DNA of 64,000 nt, taken from contig CAKRES010000014.1 in NCBI GenBank assembly GCA_934317845.1, positions 1-64,000 of the forward strand. The letters are read 5' to 3'. This DNA is from an uncultured Lachnospiraceae bacterium (GTDB lineage: Bacteria > Bacillota > Clostridia > Lachnospirales > Lachnospiraceae). The translations under genes and the position numbers were made by a program. Positions 1-8,704 of this stretch are shown in pieces. Numbering within the stretch: position 1 is the first letter of the stretch; every line of letters starts with the position of its first letter. Under the pieces are notes generated by a model, which did not search any database, was not told where the DNA came from, and saw only the letters and a list, made by a program, of their open reading frames with translations.

Positions 1-2
1 TG

Positions 3-89
3 GTTCGGAATAGTGTAGTGCTGGCGGTCTATCTCTTGTTTTCGGTTGCTTGCTTCCTTACCGTACATGAGCATTGTAAGCAGGAATAA
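3..89 (+). CDS. Possible 3' end of an upstream membrane protein (partial)
   Basis: The third frame is open from the window edge to a TAA at 87-89. It encodes a hydrophobic stretch (VVLAVYLLFSVACFL) followed by a short polar tail (HEHCKQE), which looks like the last membrane segment of a protein. Only about 28 codons are visible, so chance cannot be excluded and no family can be named. Confidence 0.3.
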   Translation, partial: VRNSVVLAVYLLFSVACFLTVHEHCKQE

Positions 90-102
90 AACATGCTAAA
101 AT
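74..102 (+). promoter_or_regulatory. Candidate sigma-A promoter of galE
   Basis: TTGTAA at 74-79 and TAAAAT at 97-102 are separated by 17 bases and lie about 45 bases before the galE start. Both hexamers deviate from consensus. Confidence 0.45.
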
Positions 103-146
103 GAGAAAGATGTTGAAAACAACAAAGCAGATGATGAGGTGAAGAA

Positions 147-1145
147 ATGAAAATATTAGTAACAGGTGGAATTGGATATATTGGTTCTCACACATGTGTG
201 GAGCTTTTGAATCAGGGACATGAGGTAGTAGTATTTGATAACTTATACAATGCGAAAATAGACGTGGTGGACAAGATCAAAAAGATCACGGGAAAGGACA
301 TCATTTTCTACAAGGCAGACATGCTTGAAAAAGAGCAGATGCGTCCGATCTTTGAGGAGCACAAGATCGATGCGGTCATTCACTTTGCCGGATTAAAAGC
401 AGTCGGAGAATCCGTGGAGAAACCGCTTTTGTACTATCAGAATAACTTAACCGGAACGATGAATCTTTGTGAGCTGATGGCAGAATATGGCTGCAAGCGC
501 ATCATTTTCAGTTCCTCAGCTACCGTGTACGGGTCACCAAAAACCGTGCCGATCTCCGAAGATTTCCCGCTTAGCACAACCAATCCGTACGGAACTACGA
601 AGCTGATGCTGGAGCGTATTCTGACCGACCTTTGTGTGCCGGATCCGGAGTGGAGCGTGATCCTGCTCCGTTACTTTAATCCGATCGGAGCGCATGAAAG
701 CGGCTTGATCGGCGAATCACCAAACGGGATCCCAAACAACCTGATGCCATATATCATGCAGGTAGCGATCGGAAAGCTGCCATGTCTCGGCGTCTTTGGA
801 AATGATTATGATACGCCGGACGGAACCGGAGTGCGGGATTACATTCATGTTGTTGATCTTGCCAAGGGACATGTCAATGCTGTAGACAAAGTGGTTGCAA
901 GCAAGGGCGTGAATATCTATAACTTAGGAACCGGAAATGGTTACTCCGTGCTTGACATTGTGAAAGCATTTGAGGAGGCCAACGGAGTGCATATTCCATA
1001 TGAGATCAAACCACGCCGTGCAGGTGATATTGCAACCTGTTATGCCAATCCGGAAAAAGCCAGACGGGAGCTCGGCTGGGAAGCCAAATATGATCTGAAG
1101 CGGATGTGTGAGGATTCCTGGAGATTTATCCAGATGAACCATTAA
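147..1145 (+). CDS. galE: UDP-glucose 4-epimerase
   Basis: Cytoplasmic enzyme that interconverts UDP-glucose and UDP-galactose in the Leloir pathway and in sugar-nucleotide supply for surface glycans. The 332-residue protein has the extended SDR architecture. An N-terminal NAD-binding motif TGGIGYIGSH lies at residues 6-15, followed by the SSSATVYG segment carrying the catalytic Ser/Thr, the NPYGTTK motif supplying the YxxxK pair, and the LRYFNPIGAH substrate-binding segment typical of GalE. Length matches the family (about 330-340). The start at 147 follows GATGAGGTGAAGAA, an adequate ribosome binding site. It appears monocistronic: its own candidate promoter lies upstream and a strong hairpin-T terminator follows at 1183-1230. 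No galK or galT is adjacent. Confidence 0.95.
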   Translation: MKILVTGGIGYIGSHTCVELLNQGHEVVVFDNLYNAKIDVVDKIKKITGKDIIFYKADMLEKEQMRPIFEEHKIDAVIHFAGLKAVGESVEKPLLYYQNNLTGTMNLCELMAEYGCKRIIFSSSATVYGSPKTVPISEDFPLSTTNPYGTTKLMLERILTDLCVPDPEWSVILLRYFNPIGAHESGLIGESPNGIPNNLMPYIMQVAIGKLPCLGVFGNDYDTPDGTGVRDYIHVVDLAKGHVNAVDKVVASKGVNIYNLGTGNGYSVLDIVKAFEEANGVHIPYEIKPRRAGDIATCYANPEKARRELGWEAKYDLKRMCEDSWRFIQMNH

Positions 1146-1182
1146 ACGATAAAGAGAAACCATGATCCACAGACAGTGGTTA

Positions 1183-1230
1183 AAAAATAGGAAACGGTGG
1201 TAAGAGCAATTGCTGTTGTTTCCTATTTTT
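1183..1230 (+). terminator. Intrinsic terminator after galE
   Basis: AAAATAGGAAAC at 1184-1195 pairs with GTTTCCTATTTT at 1218-1229. The inner part contains the palindrome AGCAATTGCT. The stem has A-rich and T-rich flanks and could act in both directions. Confidence 0.85.
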
Positions 1231-1270
1231 AATATTAAAATTTACGATTTTGCAGAAAAACAAAAACTGC

Positions 1271-1299
1271 TTGACGAAAGCCGCTAAAAATGCTATACT
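1271..1299 (+). promoter_or_regulatory. Sigma-A promoter of tRNA-Leu
   Basis: TTGACG at 1271-1276 and TATACT at 1294-1299 with a 17-base spacer, about 30 bases before the tRNA. A near-consensus, strong promoter. Confidence 0.85.
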
Positions 1300-1330
1300 A
1301 ACCCTCGTGTGAGACAGAAGTACACACCAT

Positions 1331-1414
1331 GCGGATATGGCGGAATCGGCAGACGCGCTAGCTTCAGGTGCTAGTGGTAGCAATACCGTGCAAGTTCAAG
1401 TCTTGTTATCCGCA
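1331..1414 (+). tRNA. tRNA-Leu, anticodon CAG
   Basis: The acceptor arms GCGGATA (1331-1337) and TATCCGC (1407-1413) pair, followed by discriminator A at 1414. The anticodon arm is CTAGC-TTCAGGT-GCTAG, giving anticodon CAG (reads CUG). A long variable arm is present, as expected for leucine class II tRNAs, and a T-arm with GTTCAAGTC follows. The CCA end is not encoded. The total of 84 nt is normal for this type. Confidence 0.95.
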
Positions 1415-1420
1415 GTAAGA

Positions 1421-1450
1421 AGATGGATACGAAAGTGTCCATCTTTTTTT
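1421..1450 (+). terminator. Intrinsic terminator after tRNA-Leu
   Basis: AGATGGATAC, loop GAAA, GTGTCCATCT, then a run of T. The hairpin begins seven bases after the tRNA end. Confidence 0.92.
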
Positions 1451-1494
1451 ATTGAAAAAACAATTAGTAGATGGATCAAACCCTTTGCACAGAG

Positions 1495-1523
1495 TTGTCA
1501 ACCCCTTGTATTTATGGTAAGAT
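1495..1523 (+). promoter_or_regulatory. Sigma-A promoter of the putP-like gene
   Basis: TTGTCA at 1495-1500 and TAAGAT at 1518-1523 with a 17-base spacer, about 37 bases before the start codon. Confidence 0.8.
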
Positions 1524-1559
1524 AACAGGTATGTGTCGATAAAAGGAGGAGAAAAGAAC

Positions 1560-3089
1560 ATGACAACGCAAAATATAATCATCCTGGCGACGATCCTTTG
1601 TTATCTTGCCGCCATGCTTGGTGTAGGAATCAAATTCATGAGAACAAATAACACCGTAGATGACTTTTATCTCGGTGGCAGAAAATTAGGTCCGTTTGTA
1701 ACTGCTATGAGTGCGGAAGCAAGTGATATGAGCAGCTGGCTTTTGATGGGACTGCCGGGAGTGGCGTATCTGTCCGGTATCTGTGATGCCGCATGGACTG
1801 CGATCGGACTGGCATTTGGAACCTGGGTCAACTGGCTGATCGTATCAAAACGTATCCGGCGATACAGCCATCGGATTGGTGCAATTACGATTCCGGATTT
1901 CTTTTCCAAACGCTATCATGACAAGAGGAGCATTTTAACATGTGTATCTGCTGTCGTGATCATCATTTTCTTTATTCCTTATACTGCAAGCGGATTTGCA
2001 GCGTGCGGAAAATTGTTCCACAGCCTCCTTGGTGTAAATTATATGACTGCCATGATCGTGTGCGCGGTCATCATCGTTGCGTATACCACGCTTGGTGGAT
2101 TTCTGGCAGCTTCTACAACAGACTTTATCCAGAGTATTATTATGACGATCGCGTTGCTGATCGTGCTGTTTTTCGGAGTGAATCAGGCAGGCGGATTATC
2201 AGTTGTGATCGATCATGCGAAACAGCTTCCGGGCTATCTGTCCATGACTTCTACCTACGATGTGGCAACCGGTGCAGCAAAGCCATATAAGCTTCTTACT
2301 ATCGTTTCTCTGATGGCGTGGGGACTGGGTTACTTTGGTATGCCGCATGTGCTGCTTCGTTTTATGGCAACGAAAGAAGAAGAGAAGCTGACACTTTCCC
2401 GCCGGATCGCAACAGTCTGGGTAGTAATTTCCATGGCGGTTGCAGTATTTATCGGTGTGATCGGACTTGCGATGAGTCAGGAAGGTGTGGTAGAAACGTT
2501 AGAGGGCAGTGCCAGTGAGACGATCATTGTGCGGATCGCAACCTTGTTGAGCAGCTTCGGACCGCTCGCAGCGGTTGCAGGTGGTCTGATCCTTGCCGGA
2601 ATTTTGGCATCTACGATGTCTACAGCGGACAGCCAGCTTCTGGCGGCTGCGTCAAGTGTATCGCAGAATCTGATGTCTGACTTCTTTCATATTAAAATGA
2701 GTGAGAAGACATCGGTTGTTATTGCCCGTTGTACGGTTATTGCGATCAGTATCATTGCAGTCTTTTTGGCAAGAGATCCGAAAAGCAGCGTGTTTGGTAT
2801 TGTAAGCTTTGCCTGGGCAGGCTTTGGTGCAGCGTTTGGTCCGGTTGTGCTGTTGGCTCTGTTCTGGAGAAGAAGCAATCTGAAAGGTGCGCTGGTTGGC
2901 ATGATCGTAGGTGGCGTGATGGTATTCGTATGGAAATACGGCGTGCGTCCACTGGGCGGTGTGTTGGATATCTATGAGCTGCTTCCTGCATTTGTCGTTG
3001 CGCTGGCAGCCAATGTTTTGGTAAGTCTTTTGACTAAAGCACCGGAAGATGCCGTATTACAGGAATTCGACGAAGTGAAAAACGCGTAA
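1560..3089 (+). CDS. putP: Sodium/proline symporter (SSS family)
   Basis: Inner-membrane Na+-coupled solute symporter of the SSS family, most like the proline carrier PutP. The protein is 509 residues from the ATG at 1560, close to the usual 500. About 12-13 hydrophobic segments are visible. Family signatures include DDFYLGGRKLGP near the N terminus, SAEASDMSSWLLMGLPG, the TLGGFLAASTTDFIQ segment, and STADSQLLAAAS in the region that binds sodium in this fold. An in-frame ATG at 1533 exists, but AAAGGAGGAG lies about 10 bases before 1560, so 1560 is preferred. The gene has its own promoter and is followed after about 45 bases by an unknown membrane gene. Proline as substrate is inferred from family resemblance. 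Confidence 0.88.
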   Translation: MTTQNIIILATILCYLAAMLGVGIKFMRTNNTVDDFYLGGRKLGPFVTAMSAEASDMSSWLLMGLPGVAYLSGICDAAWTAIGLAFGTWVNWLIVSKRIRRYSHRIGAITIPDFFSKRYHDKRSILTCVSAVVIIIFFIPYTASGFAACGKLFHSLLGVNYMTAMIVCAVIIVAYTTLGGFLAASTTDFIQSIIMTIALLIVLFFGVNQAGGLSVVIDHAKQLPGYLSMTSTYDVATGAAKPYKLLTIVSLMAWGLGYFGMPHVLLRFMATKEEEKLTLSRRIATVWVVISMAVAVFIGVIGLAMSQEGVVETLEGSASETIIVRIATLLSSFGPLAAVAGGLILAGILASTMSTADSQLLAAASSVSQNLMSDFFHIKMSEKTSVVIARCTVIAISIIAVFLARDPKSSVFGIVSFAWAGFGAAFGPVVLLALFWRRSNLKGALVGMIVGGVMVFVWKYGVRPLGGVLDIYELLPAFVVALAANVLVSLLTKAPEDAVLQEFDEVKNA

Positions 3090-3136
3090 AAAAGTTTTTT
3101 GACGCAGAGAAAATAAAGAGAAAGGCGGAGCACATT

Positions 3137-3745
3137 ATGGGAAAATTGTTGATTGGAACGTTGCTGACATTGTTGACGTATGATATTTCTGTCGGAAATG
3201 GTGGATTGTTCGGAGTGATTCCGCATTTCCTGGGATTTTTGCTTATCTTTTTTGGAGCGCGTCAGATGGAAAAGCAGAGCACTTACTTTGACCGGCTGCA
3301 GCTTCCGTGCTACATTATGTTTGTTTATTCTGCGGCGTATTACATGATCAAAGCCAGTGGACTGATCGCAAAGATCGGAAACGTCAGTGGCTACATTGTG
3401 TATTTTATGGATCTGCTTGAAATGATCGGAACGCTTCTGGTTTCTTACCTGATCGTATTTGGACTGACGAATGTGGAACATAAAATGCGGGAGAATTTTG
3501 GGTGCAAGCGTTTGCAGAAATTCTGGAAGGCAATGGCACTTGTCCAGATTTTATACTATGTTGCATATATCACACAGGTCATGAGCGCAGGGATCAAAAC
3601 GGGAGATGCCAAAACGCTTTCCCAGTTTGCGGTGATCTGTGTCATGATCACACTGATCTTTAATGTGGTACGTGTGTTTGTGAGCGTCATATATCTGCTG
3701 CTGTTTTATGGTGTATTTGGCAAATACATGGAGAGTCGGAAATAA
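3137..3745 (+). CDS. Hypothetical multi-pass membrane protein
   Basis: A 202-residue, strongly hydrophobic protein with about five or six predicted membrane segments: an N-terminal pair including FLGFLLIFFGARQM, then LPCYIMFVYSAAYYM, a segment around LVSYLIVFGL, one around ALVQILYYVAYI, and a C-terminal one, VSVIYLLLFYGVFG. Charged residues cluster between segments. No catalytic motif is seen and I do not recognise the family. It starts 47 bases after the symporter, with GAAAGGCGGAG before the ATG, and its last codons lie within 13 bases of the methyltransferase start. The three genes may therefore be co-transcribed. Confidence 0.75.
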   Translation: MGKLLIGTLLTLLTYDISVGNGGLFGVIPHFLGFLLIFFGARQMEKQSTYFDRLQLPCYIMFVYSAAYYMIKASGLIAKIGNVSGYIVYFMDLLEMIGTLLVSYLIVFGLTNVEHKMRENFGCKRLQKFWKAMALVQILYYVAYITQVMSAGIKTGDAKTLSQFAVICVMITLIFNVVRVFVSVIYLLLFYGVFGKYMESRK

Positions 3746-3758
3746 AGGAGAAAATGCT

Positions 3759-4631
3759 ATGTGGATCGCAGATGGCTGGAAGGATTACGAAGTCATTGAT
3801 ACTTCAAAGGGAGAAAAATTAGAGCGATGGGGCGAATATCGTCTGGTGCGTCCGGACCCGCAGGTGATCTGGGACACCAAACGCAATGAAAAAGAATGGC
3901 GGCGCAAAAACGGACATTACCACCGTAGCAAAAAAGGCGGTGGCGAATGGGAATTTTTCGATCTTCCAAAAAAATGGAAGATCCATTACAGAGATCTTAC
4001 TTTCTGGCTGCAGCCATTCAGCTTTAAACACACCGGACTATTTCCGGAGCAGGCGGTCAACTGGGACTGGTTTTCTTCTATAATAAAGAAGGAAGTGGAA
4101 AAAGGGAAAGAAGTCAAAGTGTTAAACCTGTTTGCATATACCGGAGGAGCGACGCTGGCAGCAGCGGCAGCAGGAGCAAAGGTAACACATGTGGATGCAT
4201 CCAAAGGTATGGTCAACTGGGCCAAGGAAAATGCTGCAGCATCCGGGCTTTCTGACGCACCGATCCGCTGGCTGGTGGATGACTGCGTGAAATTTGTGGA
4301 GCGCGAGATCCGGCGTGGCAATCATTACGATGCCATTATCATGGATCCTCCATCCTATGGACGTGGACCAAAGGGCGAGATCTGGAAGATCGAAGAATCT
4401 ATCTATCCGTTTTTGCAGCTGTGTACCAATATTTTAACGGAAAAGCCGCTTTTCTTTCTGGTAAATTCCTACACGACGGGATTGCAGCCGGCAGTGCTTA
4501 CCTATATGATGAGTACGGTGCTGAAACCGTTTGGAGGACAGGTGATGGCAGAAGAGATCGGACTTCCGGTCACATCCAATGGACTGGTGCTTCCTTGTGG
4601 GGCGAGCGGAAGATGGAGCAGAAAAGAATAA
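3759..4631 (+). CDS. Class I SAM-dependent methyltransferase (RlmI-like)
   Basis: Probably an RNA (rRNA) methyltransferase of the COG1092-like group. The 290-residue protein has motif I as VLNLFAYTGGATLAAAAAGA, then THVDAS at the end of strand 2 (SAM ribose contact), and motif IV as MDPPSYGRGPKGE, which resembles the catalytic loop of N- or C5-type rRNA methylases. The upstream part (GEYRLVRPDPQVIW) is typical of this subfamily. The start at 3759 is chosen because AAAGGAG lies eight bases upstream; a longer reading from 3708 would overlap the preceding gene. No PUA domain is visible, unlike full-length RlmI, so the exact target is unknown. A strong terminator follows. Confidence 0.82.
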   Translation: MWIADGWKDYEVIDTSKGEKLERWGEYRLVRPDPQVIWDTKRNEKEWRRKNGHYHRSKKGGGEWEFFDLPKKWKIHYRDLTFWLQPFSFKHTGLFPEQAVNWDWFSSIIKKEVEKGKEVKVLNLFAYTGGATLAAAAAGAKVTHVDASKGMVNWAKENAAASGLSDAPIRWLVDDCVKFVEREIRRGNHYDAIIMDPPSYGRGPKGEIWKIEESIYPFLQLCTNILTEKPLFFLVNSYTTGLQPAVLTYMMSTVLKPFGGQVMAEEIGLPVTSNGLVLPCGASGRWSRKE

Positions 4632-4653
4632 AAATGTAAAAAACAGGAAGAAT

Positions 4654-4704
4654 AAAAGTACACAAAATTTCTTTGCATAAAAAAGAAATTTTGTGTACTT
4701 TTTT
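4654..4704 (+). terminator. Strong intrinsic terminator
   Basis: AAAAGTACACAAAATTTC at 4654 pairs with GAAATTTTGTGTACTTTTTT ending at 4704. The long perfect stem separates the methyltransferase from the ribosomal superoperon. Confidence 0.93.
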
Positions 4705-4726
4705 ACGAAAAAAATTAAAAAAATCC

Positions 4727-4755
4727 TTGCAATCCCTTTATTTATAAGGTATACT
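4727..4755 (+). promoter_or_regulatory. Sigma-A promoter of the S10-spc-alpha superoperon
   Basis: TTGCAA at 4727-4732 and TATACT at 4750-4755 with an exact 17-base spacer and an A-rich upstream region (4708-4724) that could act as an UP element. It is the only strong promoter before rpsJ. Confidence 0.9.
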
Positions 4756-4761
4756 AACAAC

Positions 4762-4984
4762 TGTTGTGACCTTGATAGCGTTGAAGCGTGAGGTTGCTGC
4801 CGGGATACGGCAGGTTTTCCGTGGAGCGAGTCAAGTTATAAAACTGGCGACAAGTCACTGTACAAACTGAAACAATCTGCAAAAGAGGCAGATATGACGT
4901 GTGTAAGTTTAAGACACACACGGGTAAGTGTACAGTCACCGCTTGTCGTACCGCAAAAAGTACGAAAAGGAGGCGACTTTTTTT
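4762..4984 (+). ncRNA. Structured 5' leader of the rpsJ operon
   Basis: About 225 bases of non-coding leader. A closing stem is visible: CGACAAG (4848-4854) pairs with CTTGTCG (4942-4948), and ACTGTACA (4857-4864) pairs with TGTACAGT (4929-4936). Inside it sit two local hairpins, ATCTGC/GCAGAT near 4876-4893 and GTGTGT/ACACAC near 4899-4920, which together give a multi-branch junction. A separate hairpin GCTGCCG/CGGCAG lies near 4797-4812, and CGTAC/GTACG at 4947-4964 is next to the rpsJ ribosome binding site. The layout fits a ribosomal-protein autoregulatory leader; the ligand is not known from sequence. Confidence 0.65.
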
Positions 4985-5299
4985 ATGGCAAGTCAGAACG
5001 TAATGCGAATTACATTGAAAGCGTACGATCACAAGATCATCGACGCTGCTGCCAAGAGTATCGTGGAGGCTGTTTCTAAAACAGGAGCAAAGGTAAGTGG
5101 ACCAGTTCCAATGCCTACTAAGAAAGAGGTTGTAACCATTCTTAGAGCCGTACACAAGTACAAAGATTCTCGTGAGCAGTTCGAGCAGAGAACGCACAAG
5201 AGACTGATCGATGTAATTGAGCCAAGCAAGAAGACTGCCGATGTTTTACACGGTATGGATTTACCAGCTGGTGTAGACATTAGCATCAAGATGAAATAG
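4985..5299 (+). CDS. rpsJ: 30S ribosomal protein S10
   Basis: Small-subunit protein of the 30S head, also the NusE antitermination factor that links transcription and translation. The 104-residue protein has the typical start [20 protein letters not shown] and the conserved [10 protein letters not shown] loop. The ATG at 4985 follows AAAAGGAGGCGAC; an upstream in-frame start at 4928 lies inside the structured leader and is rejected. It is the first gene of the superoperon. Confidence 0.97.
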   Translation: MASQNVMRITLKAYDHKIIDAAAKSIVEAVSKTGAKVSGPVPMPTKKEVVTILRAVHKYKDSREQFEQRTHKRLIDVIEPSKKTADVLHGMDLPAGVDISIKMK

Positions 5300-5452
5300 T
5301 TTCATCAACAAATTAAGTAACAATCCTTAGGGTTTAGATATAGGGTCCAAGCGCTCTTAAGGCTTAAGAGACCAAGCACTCCGATATTTGACCATCTAGG
5401 ATGATTGCCCGGACGGGTAATCCGCTGTAGATTTTATTAGGAGGTATTTACA
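5300..5452 (+). promoter_or_regulatory. Structured spacer between rpsJ and rplC
   Basis: This 153-base gap is long for this operon. It holds a perfect hairpin CTCTTAAG-GC-TTAAGAG near 5354-5371 and a second, GATTGCCCG-GAC-GGGTAATC, near 5402-5422 with one G-U pair. It ends in the AGGAGGT of rplC. No promoter was seen. It may be an internal leader controlling rplC and downstream genes. Confidence 0.5.
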
Positions 5453-6088
5453 ATGAAGAAAGCGATTTTAGCAACAAAAGTCGGCATGACTCAGATCTTC
5501 GATGAAGATGGCGTATTAACTCCTGTCACTGTATTACAGGCTGGTCCTTGTGCAGTAACACAGGTTAAGACGGTTGAGAACGATGGATATGCCGCTGTTC
5601 AGGTAGGTTTTGCTGAGAAGAGAGAGAACCTGGTGAACAAACCAATGAAGGGACATTTCGATAAGGCTGGTGTTTCTACCAAGAGATTTGTCAGAGAGTT
5701 CCGTTTTGAGAATGCAGATGAGTATGAGTTAGGCCAGGAGATCAAGGCTGACATCTTTGAAGCAGGAGATAAGATTGATGCAACAGCAACTTCTAAGGGA
5801 CATGGATATGCAGGCGCGATCAAGAGACATGGTTTCTCAAGAGGTCCTGTAACACATGGTTCTAAGCATCACAGACATACCGGTTCTTCCGGATGTGCAA
5901 CAGATCCAGGTAAAGTTTTCAAAGGAAAGAAGATGGCTGGACATTATGGTTGCAAGCGTACAACGATCCAGAACTTAGAGGTTGTACGTATTGATGTAGA
6001 CAACAACATTATTTTAGTAAAGGGTTCCGTTCCAGGACCTAAGAAGTCTTTAGTAATGTTAAAAGAGACAGTAAAGGCCGGCAAATAG
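5453..6088 (+). CDS. rplC: 50S ribosomal protein L3
   Basis: Early-assembly 23S rRNA-binding protein near the peptidyl-transferase centre. It has 211 residues, the usual length. The N terminus [20 protein letters not shown] is characteristic, and the extended loop [13 protein letters not shown] reaching towards the catalytic centre is intact. AGGAGG lies upstream. It is followed after 24 bases by rplD. Confidence 0.97.
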   Translation: MKKAILATKVGMTQIFDEDGVLTPVTVLQAGPCAVTQVKTVENDGYAAVQVGFAEKRENLVNKPMKGHFDKAGVSTKRFVREFRFENADEYELGQEIKADIFEAGDKIDATATSKGHGYAGAIKRHGFSRGPVTHGSKHHRHTGSSGCATDPGKVFKGKKMAGHYGCKRTTIQNLEVVRIDVDNNIILVKGSVPGPKKSLVMLKETVKAGK

Positions 6089-6112
6089 GCTTAAGGAAGG
6101 AGGAGCATACAG

Positions 6113-6733
6113 ATGGCATCAGTATCTGTTTATAATATCGAAGGTAAAGAAGTAGATAAGTTAGAGCTTAGCGATTCTATTTTCGGTGTAGAGATTAATG
6201 AGCATTTAGTTCATATGGCAGTTGTGAACCAGCTTGCCAACAATCGTCAGGGAACACAGAGTGCAAAAACTCGTTCAGAAGTTCGCGGCGGTGGAAGAAA
6301 GCCTTGGAGACAGAAAGGAACCGGACATGCAAGACAGGGTTCTACAAGATCTCCACAGTGGACTGGCGGTGGTGTTGTATTTGCACCAAAACCACGTGAT
6401 TATGAGTTCAAGATGAACAAGAAAGAGAAGAGACTTGCATTAAAGTCTGCTTTAACTTCCAGAGTTCAGGACAGCAAGTTCGTTGTTCTTGACGAGTTAA
6501 AGTTCGATGAGATTAAGACAAAGAATTTCCAGAATGTATTAAATAACTTAAAGCTGGATAAGGCATTGGTTGTTATGGCTGAGAACGATGAGAACGTTGT
6601 TCTTTCTGCAAGAAACATTCAGGGTGTTAAGACTGCACTTACAAACACGATCAACGTATACGACATCATGAAGTATGATACCGTTGTTTGTACCAAGGAC
6701 GCAGTAGCAAAGATTGAGGAGGTGTACGCATAA
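6113..6733 (+). CDS. rplD: 50S ribosomal protein L4
   Basis: Large-subunit protein lining the exit tunnel, and in gamma-proteobacteria the autoregulator of this operon. It has 206 residues. The tunnel loop with [20 protein letters not shown] is clear. AAGGAAGGAGGAG precedes the start. Its stop codon overlaps the rplW start by one base (TAATG), which indicates translational coupling. Confidence 0.97.
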   Translation: MASVSVYNIEGKEVDKLELSDSIFGVEINEHLVHMAVVNQLANNRQGTQSAKTRSEVRGGGRKPWRQKGTGHARQGSTRSPQWTGGGVVFAPKPRDYEFKMNKKEKRLALKSALTSRVQDSKFVVLDELKFDEIKTKNFQNVLNNLKLDKALVVMAENDENVVLSARNIQGVKTALTNTINVYDIMKYDTVVCTKDAVAKIEEVYA

Positions 6734-7032
6734 TGGCAGCATTACAGTATTATGATGTTATACTCAAACCAATTATTACAGAGAAGTCTATGAATGCTAT
6801 GGGTGAGAAGAAGTATACATTCTTAGTTCATCCACAGGCAAACAAGGCACAGATCAAGGAAGCCGTAGAGAAAATGTTCGACGGCGCAAAGGTATCTAAG
6901 GTAAATACCATGAACAACGCAGGTAAGACCAAAAGACGTGGTATGGTATACGGTAAGACCGCTAAGACAAAGAAAGCGATCGTACAGTTGACCGCAGACA
7001 GCAAAGATATCGAGATCTTCGAGGGTCTGTAA
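6733..7032 (+). CDS. rplW: 50S ribosomal protein L23
   Basis: Tunnel-exit protein and docking site for trigger factor and SRP. It has 99 residues with the conserved [12 protein letters not shown] start and a [11 protein letters not shown] segment. Its ATG overlaps the rplD stop. A 101-base gap with a small hairpin (TGTCC/GGACA near 7038-7051) precedes rplB. Confidence 0.96.
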   Translation: MAALQYYDVILKPIITEKSMNAMGEKKYTFLVHPQANKAQIKEAVEKMFDGAKVSKVNTMNNAGKTKRRGMVYGKTAKTKKAIVQLTADSKDIEIFEGL

Positions 7033-7133
7033 GATTTGTCCAAACAGGACACGCCCGACAGGGTGGAATAAATACAAACTAAACGCAAACAAAGCGTGAT
7101 AACAAATAACAGAGCATGAAAGGAGTGCGAATC

Positions 7134-7976
7134 ATGGGAATTAAGAAATATGGCCCATATACACCTTCCAGAAGAAATATGACTGGTTTAGATTTCGCAG
7201 ATATCACGAAGTCAACTCCTGAGAAATCATTAACCACTTCTTTAAAGAAGAATGCCGGTCGTAACAATCAGGGAAAAATTACAGTAAGACACCAGGGTGG
7301 TGGATCTAGAAGAAAATACAGAATCATTGATTTCAAACGTAACAAGGATGGAGTTCCTGCAACCGTTAAGTCAATTGAGTATGATCCAAACAGAACTGCT
7401 AATATCGCATTGATCGCTTATGAAGATGGCGAGAAGGCATATATCCTTGCACCATACAAATTAGAGGTTGGCGCAAAACTTATGAATGGACCAGAAGCAG
7501 AGATCCGTATCGGTAACTGCTTACCATTAGAGAACATTCCAGTTGGTACTGAGGTACACAACATCGAGTTGATCCCGGGTAAGGGCGCACAGATGGTACG
7601 TTCCGCTGGTAACTCTGCGCAGTTAATGGCAAAGGAAGGAAAGTATGCAACCCTTCGTTTACCTTCTGGCGAGATGAGAATGGTTCCTATCAAATGTAGA
7701 GCAACAGTAGGTCAGGTTGGTAACATTGAGCACGGCCTTGTAAATATCGGTAAAGCCGGACGTAAACGTCATATGGGTATCCGCCCAACTGTTCGTGGTT
7801 CCGTAATGAACCCTAATGATCATCCACACGGTGGTGGTGAAGGAAAGACCAGTATCGGTCGTCCGGGTCCATGTACTCCATGGGGTAAACCAGCACTTGG
7901 TTTGAAGACCAGAAAGAAGAACAAACATTCCAACAAGCTTATTGTACGTCGTAGAGACGGTAAGAGCTTTAAGTAG
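7134..7976 (+). CDS. rplB: 50S ribosomal protein L2
   Basis: Core 23S rRNA-binding protein needed for subunit association and peptidyl transfer. It has 280 residues with [16 protein letters not shown] at the start and the conserved C-terminal region [13 protein letters not shown] holding the key histidine. The start at 7134 is supported by AAAGGAG nine bases upstream; the in-frame ATG at 7116 adds six non-conserved residues and overlaps that site. Confidence 0.97.
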   Translation: MGIKKYGPYTPSRRNMTGLDFADITKSTPEKSLTTSLKKNAGRNNQGKITVRHQGGGSRRKYRIIDFKRNKDGVPATVKSIEYDPNRTANIALIAYEDGEKAYILAPYKLEVGAKLMNGPEAEIRIGNCLPLENIPVGTEVHNIELIPGKGAQMVRSAGNSAQLMAKEGKYATLRLPSGEMRMVPIKCRATVGQVGNIEHGLVNIGKAGRKRHMGIRPTVRGSVMNPNDHPHGGGEGKTSIGRPGPCTPWGKPALGLKTRKKNKHSNKLIVRRRDGKSFK

Positions 7977-7996
7977 TATTAAAGGAGGTACCGATT

Positions 7997-8278
7997 ATGG
8001 CTCGTTCATTGAAAAAAGGACCATACGCAGATGCAAGTTTATTAAAGAAAGTAGATGCAATGAACAAGGGCGGAGACAAGTCAGTTATCAAGACTTGGTC
8101 ACGTCGTTCTACTATTTTCCCTTCCTTCGTAGGACATACATTTGCGGTTCATGATGGAAGAAAGCATGTTACTGTATATGTTACAGAAGATATGGTCGGA
8201 CACAAGCTCGGTGAGTTTGTTCAGACCAGAACTTTCAAGGGACATATCAAAGACGAAAAGAAATCAAAGGTTAGATAA
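7997..8278 (+). CDS. rpsS: 30S ribosomal protein S19
   Basis: Head protein of the 30S subunit that contacts S13 and the A-site finger. It has 93 residues with [12 protein letters not shown] and the conserved [17 protein letters not shown] block. TAAAGGAGG is upstream. Confidence 0.97.
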   Translation: MARSLKKGPYADASLLKKVDAMNKGGDKSVIKTWSRRSTIFPSFVGHTFAVHDGRKHVTVYVTEDMVGHKLGEFVQTRTFKGHIKDEKKSKVR

Positions 8279-8307
8279 TAATTAGTATTTGAAAGGAGGC
8301 ATCATCC

Positions 8308-8694
8308 ATGGCTAAAGGACATAGATCCCAGATCAAGAAAGCAAGAAATGCAGAAAATCGTGAGACCAGACCAAGCGCAAAGTTATCTTACGCTCGTGTG
8401 TCTGTTCAGAAGGCTTGCTTCGTATTGGATGCCATCAGAGGTAAGGATGTACAGACCGCACTTGCAATTTTGGCTTACAATCCAAGATATGCATCAAGTG
8501 TTATTGAGAAATTATTAAAATCAGCAATTGCTAACGCTGAGTACAAAGGACTTAGCGCAGACAACTTATACGTTGCTGAGTGTTTCGCAAATAAAGGACC
8601 AACAATGAAGAGAATTAGACCAAGAGCACAGGGTAGAGCTTATCGTATCGAGAAGAGAACAAGCCACATCACTATCGTGCTTGATGAGAAATAG
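8308..8694 (+). CDS. rplV: 50S ribosomal protein L22
   Basis: Exit-tunnel protein whose beta-hairpin forms part of the tunnel constriction and the macrolide contact zone. It has 128 residues; the hairpin with PTMKRIRPRAQGRAYRI is intact. GAAAGGAGG is upstream, and the stop codon TAG runs into the ribosome binding site of rpsC. Confidence 0.97.
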   Translation: MAKGHRSQIKKARNAENRETRPSAKLSYARVSVQKACFVLDAIRGKDVQTALAILAYNPRYASSVIEKLLKSAIANAEYKGLSADNLYVAECFANKGPTMKRIRPRAQGRAYRIEKRTSHITIVLDEK

Positions 8695-8704
8695 GAGGTA
8701 AGTC

